NCBI GenBank assembly: GCA_963711495.1
Contig: CAVQEK010000004.1
Location: 1,240,001 to 1,304,000 of the forward strand
From: CAVQEK01 sp963711495
GTDB lineage: Bacteria > Bacteroidota > Bacteroidia > Cytophagales > Cyclobacteriaceae
Direction: 5' to 3'
DNA: 64,000 bases
In this document: positions 18,225 to 26,757 of the stretch, in pieces
Position numbering within the stretch: the stretch's first letter is position 1
Layout of the letters: each line of letters begins with the position of its first letter
The notes under the pieces: generated by a model
The model's input: the letters and a program-made list of their open reading frames with translations, nothing else
Database searches by the model: none
Told to the model about the DNA's origin: nothing
Translations under genes and position numbers: made by a program

Positions 18225-18632
18225 ATGAGACCTCTAATTTTGTCCATTGTTTTCTGTTCCTTGGTAATATTTTATTCCGGATGTGAAAAAGAAAAAGAAG
18301 AAGAGATCCCGCCCGAAATCAGTTTCAAAACAGGCGCAACATATACTTCCTCGGATGTTACCGTAGCACCCGGTTCATCGGTTACAGTAGGAATAGTGGT
18401 AGTAAAAGTTGAAGATGATCTCAAATCATATAATGTATCCGTTGCGTATGATGGCGCAACTACCACAACAACTATTCAGGACTTCACCATTCCGGATGCC
18501 GAGAAAGAACATTATGAGAAAGATGTGACATTTTCCGTCCGCAACATGGTGGGCACTGAAAAATATTATTTTACCATAACAGACTCAGACGGCAATATTG
18601 CCCAGTTGTCATTAACCATTACCGTAAATTAG
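18225..18632 (+). CDS. Small lipoprotein of unknown function
   Basis: A 135-residue protein with a lipoprotein signal (FYSGC-EKEKEEE). After a very acidic Glu/Lys linker it is threonine- and valine-rich with alternating hydrophobic residues, which suggests a single beta-sandwich domain. I recognise no family. It follows the TonB receptor by 57 bp and precedes a terminator, so the two genes form a unit. A role as the receptor's surface partner, capturing its ligand, is an inference from position only. Confidence 0.75.
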   Translation: MRPLILSIVFCSLVIFYSGCEKEKEEEIPPEISFKTGATYTSSDVTVAPGSSVTVGIVVVKVEDDLKSYNVSVAYDGATTTTTIQDFTIPDAEKEHYEKDVTFSVRNMVGTEKYYFTITDSDGNIAQLSLTITVN

Positions 18633-18643
18633 TGACGGCATTT

Positions 18644-18673
18644 GGCAGGTCTTCCGGAAGGCCTGCCATTTTT
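18644..18673 (+). terminator. Intrinsic terminator after the receptor-lipoprotein unit
   Basis: A near-perfect hairpin, GGCAGG-t-CTTCC facing GGAAG-g-CCTGCC (18644-18667), is followed by ATTTTTAT. It lies 11 bp after the lipoprotein stop and between convergent genes. Confidence 0.85.
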
Positions 18674-18723
18674 ATCCCATCTTAACCGGGATGAACAGAT
18701 TTGAGTAAGGTACAGTGTCCTTT

Positions 18724-19206
18724 TTATCTATTCAGATAGGCCGAATACATCCAGACAAGTTTTTCCTGTTCCCTGATATAATCACTCATTTGGGCGTTGG
18801 TCCCTTCGTCATTGATGTCAGCAGATAAATCCAGAATGTGTCGCTGTTTTGTCAGCAGTACTTTAAAGGCGCCGAGAATCTCCCCAATAACTTTGTATCC
18901 CTCTTTTCCCTCGTTGCTCTCCCGGATTTCTGAAATACCCAGATAGTCAGTGAATTTGTGTTTAGGAACATACCCGAGTGTCAGTATCCGCTCGGCAACC
19001 TCGTCAATTTTGAGAAAGAGGTCGTTGTACAATTCTTCAAACTTCACATGCAGTTCAAAGAATTTGTCACCTCGTATATTCCAATGATAACCCCTGGTAT
19101 TCTGGTAAAAAGTTGAATAGTTGGCCAAAAGATCATTGAGTAATTCTGCCAATTCTTCGCTTTTTGTGGGGTCAAGGCCAATTCTGTTTAAATTTTCCAT
19201 TGCCAT
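18724..19206 (-). CDS. dps: Dps-family DNA-binding ferritin-like protein
   Basis: The 160-residue protein is a typical Dps/miniferritin: no signal peptide, four-helix composition, and inter-subunit ferroxidase ligands in YHWNIRG (H41), ELHVKFEELY (H53), and KIDEVAER (D68, E72). Dps dodecamers oxidise and store iron and protect DNA during oxidative or starvation stress. Its start may be M1 (19206) or M3 (19200). It is a single gene and seems unrelated to the glycan enzymes, though it sits beside a possible metal receptor. Confidence 0.95.
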   Translation of the reverse strand: MAMENLNRIGLDPTKSEELAELLNDLLANYSTFYQNTRGYHWNIRGDKFFELHVKFEELYNDLFLKIDEVAERILTLGYVPKHKFTDYLGISEIRESNEGKEGYKVIGEILGAFKVLLTKQRHILDLSADINDEGTNAQMSDYIREQEKLVWMYSAYLNR

Positions 19207-19679
19207 TTTTTATCAAAGTTAATTTCTGTCTATTCTTTCTTCAATGACCGATGTCATAAAATGCAATTCCACCAATAAATTCCCAAAACCGATGGAATAT
19301 GTGTTTTAAAAATTGATTGGAACTTCATCAAACTTTAGAATCACAGCACTTTCCGGATCTAAAATTAATTTGAAACCCAAAAACGCCGAAGTGTTCGCTT
19401 GAGATAGCAGATTGTTCCAACATTATTTTCTTAAAGCGACCACAAGTTTGATTTTCTGAATTCCGGGCTTTCCCTGGAATAGTTGTCAACATTGGAAAGC
19501 CCATAAGATTTATGTTACCAAAATGATGAATAGTTAAAAATTATTTGGCCATATTTATATTCGATGATCCAATAAATCTTGCATTATCATCAATACCGGG
19601 AGCGTATAACAACGAGGTAGATGCGGGACACTTCGAACAAAAATTAGCCAACAGAAAAATTACAATTAAAATCGATGCC
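19207..19679. other. Divergent intergenic region
   Basis: These 473 bp separate dps (minus) and the GH-A hydrolase (plus). The plus frame of the hydrolase stays open back to a TTG at 19545, but the encoded 45 residues are not a signal peptide and an ATG with a lipoprotein signal follows, so I treat it as untranslated. No strong hairpin, repeat or promoter pair was recognised. Confidence 0.4.
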
Positions 19680-21167
19680 ATGCCAAGAGTTATATTATTT
19701 CTCCTCGTCTTTGCGGTATTGGATTGCAATCCGAATCATACTCAAACTATGCCTGCATATTCAAAAGAAGGACCAATCCGGTTAAACCCCGAAAATCCAC
19801 ACTACTTTTTGTATAAAGGGAAAACCAAAGCGCTGATTACTTCCGGAGAGCATTATGGTTCAGTATTAAATCTGGATTTCGACTATAAAAAATATTTGAA
19901 AACGCTATTCGATGATGGCATGAATTATACCCGGATTTTCTCCGGAAGCTATTTTGAGATCTATGGACAGAGCTTCGGCATACAACATAATACGCTGGCC
20001 CCAAAGCAAGACAGGATAATTACGCCCTGGATGGTTGATGACGACCATAACGGAAAACCAAAATATGATCTGACTAAATGGAACGCTCAATACTTTGATC
20101 GATTGAAAGATTTCATCGGAACTGCCTCCAAATATGATATCATTGTGGAAGTCACCTTATTTTCTTCCATCTACAATGATGATCACTGGAATATCAATCC
20201 ACAAAATCCGAGCAATAATGTCAACATCGATCAGTCACTGGATCGACGCGATGCCCAGACTCTGAGCAATGGAAAATTGCTGGAATTCCAGGAATTTTTC
20301 GTGAGGAAGATGGTGGATGAACTCAATAAGTTTGACAATTTTTTCTTTGAAATTCAAAATGAACCGTGGGCAGACAGACCTGTTGCCGCTTATAATATTG
20401 TAAACAAGGAAGAACTGGACCCCAAAGACTGGACCTACAAAGCAGACTTTGCCGATGAGGCTTCAATGGCATGGCAGAAAAGAATGGCAACCATTATCGT
20501 TGATGAAGCGGGTAAGCTGGACAAAAAGCACCTTATTGCCCAGAATTATACCAATTTCAAAGCGCCAATACCGCAGGTCGATTCACTCATTTCAATCATC
20601 AATTTCCATTATGCCTGGCCTGAAGCGGTGACATGGAATTTTCAATTTAATAAAGTGATTGGCTTCGACGAATCAGGTTTCGCCGGACCGGATGACCAGG
20701 TATATCGAAGACAGGCCTGGCAATTTATGTTGAGTGGTGGCGGACTTTTCAACAATCTGGATTATTCCTTTTTCGTCGGGCAGGAAGATGGACTTGGTGA
20801 AAACAGAGCACCAGGAGGAGGAAGTCTGCATCTCAGGAAACAATTGAAAATACTTGCTGATTTTTTAAGCGGCTTTCAATTAGAAAAACTTCATCCCGAT
20901 TGTACCTGTATTACAAGCTCCCCCGGTTTAATCCCCTTTGTTTTATCGGATAAGGACAAGACCTACGCGATTTTTCTCAGGTCTGTAGGCACCAAAAAGT
21001 CCACGTTGAAAATTAAACTTCTCAAGGGTTACTATAAAGTGCAATATTTGAATACCATCTCAGGAGTATATTCGGGACCTCAAACATTGGCCACCAATGA
21101 GGATACGCTGAGTATGAGCTTTGAAATTCCCGATCAGGAATTGGCCATTAAAATTGTTAGGGAATAA
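19680..21167 (+). CDS. GH-A clan glycoside hydrolase lipoprotein (cellulase-like barrel)
   Basis: From the ATG at 19680 the product is 495 residues with a short lipoprotein signal (MPRVILFLLVFAVLDC-NP, lipid Cys 16). The barrel shows the clan GH-A pair: FFEIQNEPW with the acid/base Glu at about 228 and GFDESGFAGPDD with the nucleophile Glu at about 331. HYGSVLNLDFDYKKYLKTLFDDGMNYTR at the start of the barrel is of the form seen in GH5-like and DUF4038-like enzymes. About 100 C-terminal residues form a beta domain (STLKIKLLKGYYKVQYLNT). The exact GH family cannot be fixed without a search. It precedes sigma factor A by 168 bp and could belong to module A functionally. Confidence 0.8.
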   Translation: MPRVILFLLVFAVLDCNPNHTQTMPAYSKEGPIRLNPENPHYFLYKGKTKALITSGEHYGSVLNLDFDYKKYLKTLFDDGMNYTRIFSGSYFEIYGQSFGIQHNTLAPKQDRIITPWMVDDDHNGKPKYDLTKWNAQYFDRLKDFIGTASKYDIIVEVTLFSSIYNDDHWNINPQNPSNNVNIDQSLDRRDAQTLSNGKLLEFQEFFVRKMVDELNKFDNFFFEIQNEPWADRPVAAYNIVNKEELDPKDWTYKADFADEASMAWQKRMATIIVDEAGKLDKKHLIAQNYTNFKAPIPQVDSLISIINFHYAWPEAVTWNFQFNKVIGFDESGFAGPDDQVYRRQAWQFMLSGGGLFNNLDYSFFVGQEDGLGENRAPGGGSLHLRKQLKILADFLSGFQLEKLHPDCTCITSSPGLIPFVLSDKDKTYAIFLRSVGTKKSTLKIKLLKGYYKVQYLNTISGVYSGPQTLATNEDTLSMSFEIPDQELAIKIVRE

Positions 21168-21335
21168 GTGTTTCTCCTTTAATCAGTCATGAAAAGAATG
21201 AGTGAAAATTGCTGTGCGATGCAGCCTCTTATCATGAAGGGATCATATCAATCTGTATTGATCGATTTCCGAAAATCCCCAATAATTTTAAAAATAAAAT
21301 ATTTTTTGTTCTTACCTTAATGGCACCTTTATTCT

Positions 21336-21962
21336 GTGGCAATCATCAAAAAGCAACTGGTAAATATTGACTATCTGGTGGAACGCATCATTGAACATAA
21401 TGATGAAGGAGCGTTTAAAACGCTTTTTTACCATTTGGTTCCTAAATTGTACAGTTACGCCACGTATATCATCGGTCATCGGCATATTGCGGAAGAGATC
21501 GCCTCCGATGTGATGGTGAAATTCTGGATGAACAGAAGAGAAATTAAAACAGGGCCGCGTATTAAGAACTATTTTTTTATATGTACAAAAAATCTCGCCT
21601 TCAACTATCTGCGCGACCATACCAAACGACACTTTGTGGGATTGGAGCATATCGGTTCAAAAGATTTGTTAAAATTTGAAAATGCAGAAAATGCCCTGTT
21701 GAACGATGAATTGAAAAATGTCATTTCCGAAGCGATACTGCAGTTGCCGGAAAAATGTAAGTTGGTGTTTCAACTGGTGAAAGAAGAACAAATGACCTAT
21801 AAAGAGGTAGGCGAATTGTTGGATATTTCCACCAAGACGGTTGAAAACCAGATGAGCAAGGCCTTGCTTAGGATCCGGATGGCAATTGATCAATATCGCT
21901 CCGCAGGTAATTGGAAAATACAAATCATGAGGTCTGTTTTACTATTCTCTATGGTATTTTAG
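21336..21962 (+). CDS. ECF-type sigma-70 factor, module A
   Basis: A 208-residue FecI-like sigma factor. Region 2 spans about residues 20-95 (EGAFKTLFYHLVPKLYSYATYIIGHRHIAEEIASDVMVKFW) and region 4 about 125-185 (LPEKCKLVFQLVKEEQMTYKEVGELLDISTKTVENQMSKAL). The only plausible start is GTG at 21336, because the nearby ATG at 21320 is out of frame. The downstream gene is its FecR-like anti-sigma partner. In this type of system the sigma factor is held at the membrane until the cognate TonB receptor signals substrate binding; the likely target is the susC operon of module A. Confidence 0.93.
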   Translation: MAIIKKQLVNIDYLVERIIEHNDEGAFKTLFYHLVPKLYSYATYIIGHRHIAEEIASDVMVKFWMNRREIKTGPRIKNYFFICTKNLAFNYLRDHTKRHFVGLEHIGSKDLLKFENAENALLNDELKNVISEAILQLPEKCKLVFQLVKEEQMTYKEVGELLDISTKTVENQMSKALLRIRMAIDQYRSAGNWKIQIMRSVLLFSMVF

Positions 21963-22211
21963 CATTATTCCAATCCTCCCTTGTAACACAAACAAGCTCG
22001 GTTGATTAAGATCTTTTTTTATGCAGCGCGGAAATTTGTGATGATTCGAATTTTTTGAATCACAGATCGAAATGGTTGGATTTATATTAATTACCACTCA
22101 TCATATTACTATTCCTCTACTATTTGTCTACGGAAAAGGACTAAAAAAATTGGACCCTTTCATAGGGGTCGGGCCCTTTATTGGTGTTAACAACATTTGA
22201 ACACCGATACG
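21963..22211. other. Sigma A-FecR A spacer
   Basis: This 249-bp gap is longer than in the other modules (42-90 bp). It contains a bulged hairpin (TGTGA...TCACA, 22037-22064) and a short GACCC/GGGTC stem at 22153-22170. Neither has a terminator-like T-run. A separate promoter for fecR-susCD is possible here but was not identified. Confidence 0.35.
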
Positions 22212-23243
22212 ATGAACGAAGAGCAGACATATATTCTCATTGCTGCATTTCTGAGTGGAGAGGCCAATGCTGATCAGGTTAATGATTTGCGGGTTTGGCT
22301 TGCGGAATCAGAACAAAACAAGACTGAATTTGAAGAAATTAAAGATGTATGGATAAATACCCATTTTGACCAGCGAGCAGGAAAACTGGATTTCTTATAT
22401 GAACAGGCAAAAAATAAGATCCATTCAGACTCATCAGAAAAAGTGAGGTCATTAGATCATCATTCCTTTAGGATTAAATATTTGAATTTTACCAAATGGA
22501 CGGCTGCTGCAGCCGTAGTGGTCGTTTTTTCGATAATTGCCATGCTTCAATGGAGATCGCCGGAAACACCTCATCAAACGCCAGTTGAAAATATTGTCAA
22601 AGCGAATCCTGCAGGCTTAAAGACCATATTTGCATTGCCGGATGGCACAAAAGTCACACTTAATTCAGAAAGCAAAATTACCTATAACAGTTTATACGGT
22701 CAGGAAAACCGGGATATCCATTTGGAGGGAGAGGCCTATTTTGAGGTTGAAAAAAATCCATTGCTACCTTTCAGGGTTACATCGGCCGGCCAGATGGTAG
22801 AGGCTTTGGGTACGGAGTTTAATGTGCGGGCTTTTAATGATGAAGGTCAGTTTACAGTAATGTTGGTGGAAGGACGGGTGAATATTCGGAAAGAATCATT
22901 GAGGGACCAGACAAGGGCTGGAGTTACCCTTAATCCGGGGGAGTCATTTGTGGCCGATCTAACTTCAGGACAAATAAAAGTTAATAAGTTGGAAGAAGAT
23001 CAGTTATTGTGGAAAGAAGGCGTGATTCAATTTAAGCGGGCTACCATGGATGAAGTAATTAAAGCGCTGGAACGCTGGTATGGGGTGCATTTTATTGTAA
23101 GTGGAAATATCAATGCTGACTGGAATTATACCGGAAAGTTTACGGATGAGACATTGGAAAATGTCTTACATAGTATCTCTTACTCCAAGCAATTTGAGTT
23201 TGAGATTGAAAACAAAGATGTCATTGTGAAACCTAAACTGTAA
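22212..23243 (+). CDS. FecR-like anti-sigma factor, module A
   Basis: The ATG 22212 gives 343 residues; the frame runs back to a TTG at 22197. A short cytoplasmic N-terminal region binds the sigma factor, one transmembrane helix lies at about 96-114 (WTAAAAVVVVFSIIAML), and the periplasmic part holds the FecR domain (LPDGTKVTLNSESKITYN, EGEAYFEVEKN, ALGTEFNVRAF) and the C-terminal DUF4974-like domain (ALERWYGVHFIVSG ... YTGKFTDETLENVL). The C-terminal domain contacts the STN domain of SusC. Spacing to SusC is 139 bp and contains the conserved stem-loops. Confidence 0.95.
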   Translation: MNEEQTYILIAAFLSGEANADQVNDLRVWLAESEQNKTEFEEIKDVWINTHFDQRAGKLDFLYEQAKNKIHSDSSEKVRSLDHHSFRIKYLNFTKWTAAAAVVVVFSIIAMLQWRSPETPHQTPVENIVKANPAGLKTIFALPDGTKVTLNSESKITYNSLYGQENRDIHLEGEAYFEVEKNPLLPFRVTSAGQMVEALGTEFNVRAFNDEGQFTVMLVEGRVNIRKESLRDQTRAGVTLNPGESFVADLTSGQIKVNKLEEDQLLWKEGVIQFKRATMDEVIKALERWYGVHFIVSGNINADWNYTGKFTDETLENVLHSISYSKQFEFEIENKDVIVKPKL

Positions 23244-23263
23244 ATATTATGACGTGAAGCATA

Positions 23264-23294
23264 CAAAAAAACCGGACCTCGCCAAAGATCCGGT
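23264..23294 (-). terminator. Stem-loop H1 in susC A leader; intrinsic terminator when read on the minus strand
   Basis: ACCGGA (23271-23276) pairs with TCCGGT (23289-23294). The plus strand has an A-tract immediately before the stem and no T-run after it, so on the minus strand the stem is followed by seven T. It ends 88 nt before the susC ATG, a position shared by all four modules. Confidence 0.6.
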
Positions 23295-23307
23295 AAAAGA
23301 TTTAATC

Positions 23308-23343
23308 ATTTGGTGAGCCAATAGACGAACTAGCCAACCAAAT
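23308..23343 (+). promoter_or_regulatory. Stem-loop H2 in susC A leader
   Basis: ATTTGGT (23308-23314) pairs with ACCAAAT (23337-23343). The stem ends 39 nt before the susC start and is followed by several T. Equivalent stems occur at the same place in modules B, C and D with different sequences, which supports a role for the structure. Confidence 0.45.
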
Positions 23344-23382
23344 TTTTCTAACATTGAATTGTAAATTAAATCACCTAAAGTT

Positions 23383-26300
23383 ATGAATAAAAAACTATTA
23401 AGGCATTTAATCATGCTGTCAAAATTAGCTATTTACGGATTTGTGGTTCAACTCATTGCTTTTAGCGCACTGACCGCAACCGACCTTCATGCTCAAAAAA
23501 ATGAGAGCGTAAAAAATATCTATTTGGATCTGGGACCACAGGAAAGGAGCATCATTGAGACCTTCAGTTATATTGAAGCCAAAACTGGTCTAAGCATCAA
23601 TTATGAAGAAAAGGATATCGACAAATCAATTAAGATTACGCCAAATCAGGGGCGTTCCTCAGTAGAAGATATCTTGCTGGAAATTGCTAAAGTATCGAAT
23701 CTGCGATTTCGGCAAGTCAATCAAAGTATCAACGTACTCAATGATTCAAAGCGGAATAAAAAGCATGATGTGGAGGTAGTGATGGATGATATCACCATTA
23801 CCGGTAAAGTTACTTCCGCTGATGACGGCGAAGGTTTGCCTGGGGTAAATGTGATTTTAAAAGGAACGACACAAGGCACCGTAACCGATGTGAATGGGGA
23901 CTATAAAATTGATGTTCCTTCTACAGAAACCGTTCTTGTTTTTAGTTCTGTTGGATATCAGAAAGAGGAGGTAATTGTTGGAGAAAAGACGGTGATCAAT
24001 ATGACATTAACCACAAGTATCCAGTCTTTACGGGAGATCGTTGTGGTGGGTTATGGGACTATGAAAAAAAGTGACCTGACCGGTTCGGTGGCATCCGTTA
24101 ATTCCGAAGATTTTGTAAAAGGAGTTGCTACCAATGCCTTACAATTACTATCGGGAAAAGTACCCGGGGTAAATATTAACCAGGTAAATTCTGAACCCGG
24201 AGGTCAGTTGACCATTCGGGTTAGAGGCGCCGGATCAATTAACAGTAGTAACAATGTGTTAATTGTAATCGATGGGTTACCTGGTGGGGATCCACAAGAC
24301 TTGAATCCATCGGATATTGAAAGCATTGAAATTTTGAAAGATGCTTCTGCTGCTGCTATCTATGGTACTCGGGCGGCAAACGGGGTTGTACTAATTACGA
24401 CTAAAAAAGGTACTGAAGGGACTCCACAGGTTTCGTACAATACCAACTGGGCTTACCAGACACCTTCCAAAACAATCGATGTATTGGATGCAACCCAGTA
24501 TATGCAAATGATCAATGATATCAGTGCCGATGGCGGTAAACCGATTCCTTATACCGAGGCTGAAATTGCTGCGGCAGGCATAGGAACCAACTGGCAGGAC
24601 GAATTGTTGAGAGATGCCTGGGCAAGCAATCAGCAGGTGTCGGTGAAAGGAGGAGGCAAGGAATCAAATTATTACGTTTCCCTTGGTTATCTAAACCAGG
24701 ATGGGATCATGGTAAGCTCAGGATTCAAAAAATACAATGTATTACTGAATCTTGAAGCCAATCCCAGCGATAAATTTAAATTCGGTTTAAATTTGAATGC
24801 CAACCTGAACATGAAGGACAAAATTGCTGATGAAAGCAACAGCGGAAACGAAAATGCCGACCCATTGAATGCGGCATTGATGTTTGATCCGAGGCTCAGT
24901 CCTAAAAAAAATGAGAACGGGGAATATGAAACCAATCCGAGTATTGCACTCGATAATCCTGTAGCGCTGGCCTATGGATATGATTACCGGGAACAAAATA
25001 ATCGTATATATGGAACTACTTTTGGTGAATATAACATTATTAACGGTTTGAAAGCCAGTGTTCGTCTGGGTGCCGATTTAAATAATACCAGGAATGATCA
25101 GTACACCGACCGCACAACACAGCGGGGAAAAGCCAATGGCGGAATAGGAAATATCGAAAGCTGGATACAGTCGTACTGGCTGGTGGAAGGAATTATCAAT
25201 TATGACCGGACCTTCGGATCACATCATATTTCGCTTATGGGCGGGTCAACCTGGGAAAAGTTTGATAACCTGTACCAGCGTTCTTATGCCAAAGGATTCC
25301 TTTCGGATGTGACCAATACGAATTTGTTGGAAAGCGGCAACGCCGCCAACAACCTGGTTAACTCTTCCAAAACGGTCCATACATTGCAATCATTGATTGG
25401 CAGGTTAAACTATACGTATGCTGATAAATACCTGCTTACAGCCACCATTCGTCGTGATGGCACTTCCCGGTTTTCGGAACAAAACAAATATGCCATTTTC
25501 CCATCAGTGGCCGTGGGCTGGCGAATGTCAGAAGAACCGTTTATCAAAGGCATTTCCGGCATTAGTGATCTGAAACTAAGGTTTGGTTACGGGCAGATGG
25601 GAAACGAAGGGATCGGTAATTTCGAAACGATTTCGACTTTTGTGGCTGGAGGAAATACGGTGCTTGGCGGCGTTGAACTGAGTGGAGCACAGCCGGCGCG
25701 AATTCCCAATCCTGAACTGACCTGGGAAACCACCGAAGAATTCAATTACGGATTGGATTTTGGATTTCTGGATAACAGGATCTCAGGAAGCATTGAATAT
25801 TATGTGAAAAACTCCATTGACCAGCTTTTTAACAAACCGGTGCCCATGACGACAGGCTTTTCCAATGTTCGCACCAATTTTGGTACCGTACGAAACTCAG
25901 GTTTCGATATTTCGCTTATAACAAGAAACTTAACCGGAGATTTCCAGTGGACCACCAGCATTTCCTTGTCGACGCTAAAAAACGAGGTTGTAGAACTGCC
26001 ACCTTATGTAGGTGATATTATTACCGGTGGAATTGTTGCCAATATTCCCGGTTTTGCACTGGTACGCGAGGGCTATCCAATGCAGGCGTTTTACGGATTT
26101 AAAGTTACAGGAATATTCCAGGAGAATGACGACATTGCCAACTCCGCCCAACCCAGTGCCAAGCCTGGTGAACCCATCTTCCTTGATGCCGACGGCAATG
26201 GGAAAATTGATGCCAGCGACCGTGTGGTACTTGGCGATCCCTTCCCTGATCTTAGTTACAGTATGGACAACACGTTTTCGTATAAAAATTTTAGTCTTGA

Positions 26301-26751
26301 TATCTATCTTTTGGGTGTTCAGGGAATACAAACATTTAATGCCAACGTGCTGGAGTCTATGTTCCCAATTAATTTCGACCGTAATATTATGACCAAACAT
26401 TATCTCGGGCGCTGGACTCCCGATAATCCAAACGCAGAATTTCCATCGGGTGTAAATTCAGCCGTTTATTTCGGTGGTGGTAAAATGATCAATAATTATA
26501 CCATCCAAAATGCTTCATACCTGCGGGTGAAAAACGTAACGTTAAGTTATATGGTTCCACTCGGAAACCAGAAGGTGTTTAAATCTATACAACTGTCACT
26601 TTCAGGTGAAAACCTGTTCACCTTTACCAAATTTGATGGATATGATCCTGAAGCCAACCAAACCGGCGACGGCACTACAATTGCAAAGAGTAGTTATAAT
26701 AATTATCCGTTAGCAAGGGTTTACCGCCTGGGGGCAAATATTAATTTCTAA
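23383..26751 (+). CDS. SusC-family TonB-dependent glycan transporter with STN domain, module A
   Basis: A 1122-residue SusC homologue. After the signal peptide (cleavage near LHAQ) come an STN domain (about 45-120, NYEEKDIDKSIKI ... RFRQVNQSINVL), a carboxypeptidase-D-like beta domain (about 135-210, GLPGVNVILKGTTQGTVTD), the TonB-plug beginning LREIVVVGYGTMKKSDLTG, with ESIEILKDASAAAIYG and RAANGVVLITTKKG, and a barrel ending RVYRLGANINF. It imports oligosaccharides captured with SusD, using TonB energy. The STN domain marks it as a signal-transducing receptor that works with FecR A and sigma A. SusD follows after 6 bp. Confidence 0.97.
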   Translation: MNKKLLRHLIMLSKLAIYGFVVQLIAFSALTATDLHAQKNESVKNIYLDLGPQERSIIETFSYIEAKTGLSINYEEKDIDKSIKITPNQGRSSVEDILLEIAKVSNLRFRQVNQSINVLNDSKRNKKHDVEVVMDDITITGKVTSADDGEGLPGVNVILKGTTQGTVTDVNGDYKIDVPSTETVLVFSSVGYQKEEVIVGEKTVINMTLTTSIQSLREIVVVGYGTMKKSDLTGSVASVNSEDFVKGVATNALQLLSGKVPGVNINQVNSEPGGQLTIRVRGAGSINSSNNVLIVIDGLPGGDPQDLNPSDIESIEILKDASAAAIYGTRAANGVVLITTKKGTEGTPQVSYNTNWAYQTPSKTIDVLDATQYMQMINDISADGGKPIPYTEAEIAAAGIGTNWQDELLRDAWASNQQVSVKGGGKESNYYVSLGYLNQDGIMVSSGFKKYNVLLNLEANPSDKFKFGLNLNANLNMKDKIADESNSGNENADPLNAALMFDPRLSPKKNENGEYETNPSIALDNPVALAYGYDYREQNNRIYGTTFGEYNIINGLKASVRLGADLNNTRNDQYTDRTTQRGKANGGIGNIESWIQSYWLVEGIINYDRTFGSHHISLMGGSTWEKFDNLYQRSYAKGFLSDVTNTNLLESGNAANNLVNSSKTVHTLQSLIGRLNYTYADKYLLTATIRRDGTSRFSEQNKYAIFPSVAVGWRMSEEPFIKGISGISDLKLRFGYGQMGNEGIGNFETISTFVAGGNTVLGGVELSGAQPARIPNPELTWETTEEFNYGLDFGFLDNRISGSIEYYVKNSIDQLFNKPVPMTTGFSNVRTNFGTVRNSGFDISLITRNLTGDFQWTTSISLSTLKNEVVELPPYVGDIITGGIVANIPGFALVREGYPMQAFYGFKVTGIFQENDDIANSAQPSAKPGEPIFLDADGNGKIDASDRVVLGDPFPDLSYSMDNTFSYKNFSLDIYLLGVQGIQTFNANVLESMFPINFDRNIMTKHYLGRWTPDNPNAEFPSGVNSAVYFGGGKMINNYTIQNASYLRVKNVTLSYMVPLGNQKVFKSIQLSLSGENLFTFTKFDGYDPEANQTGDGTTIAKSSYNNYPLARVYRLGANINF

Positions 26752-26757
26752 AAGTAA

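Noticed and set aside
23271..23294. Reading the first leader stem as a plus-strand terminator for sigma-fecR
   Set aside because: No T-run follows the stem on the plus strand in any of the four modules; the A-tract precedes it, which fits the minus strand.
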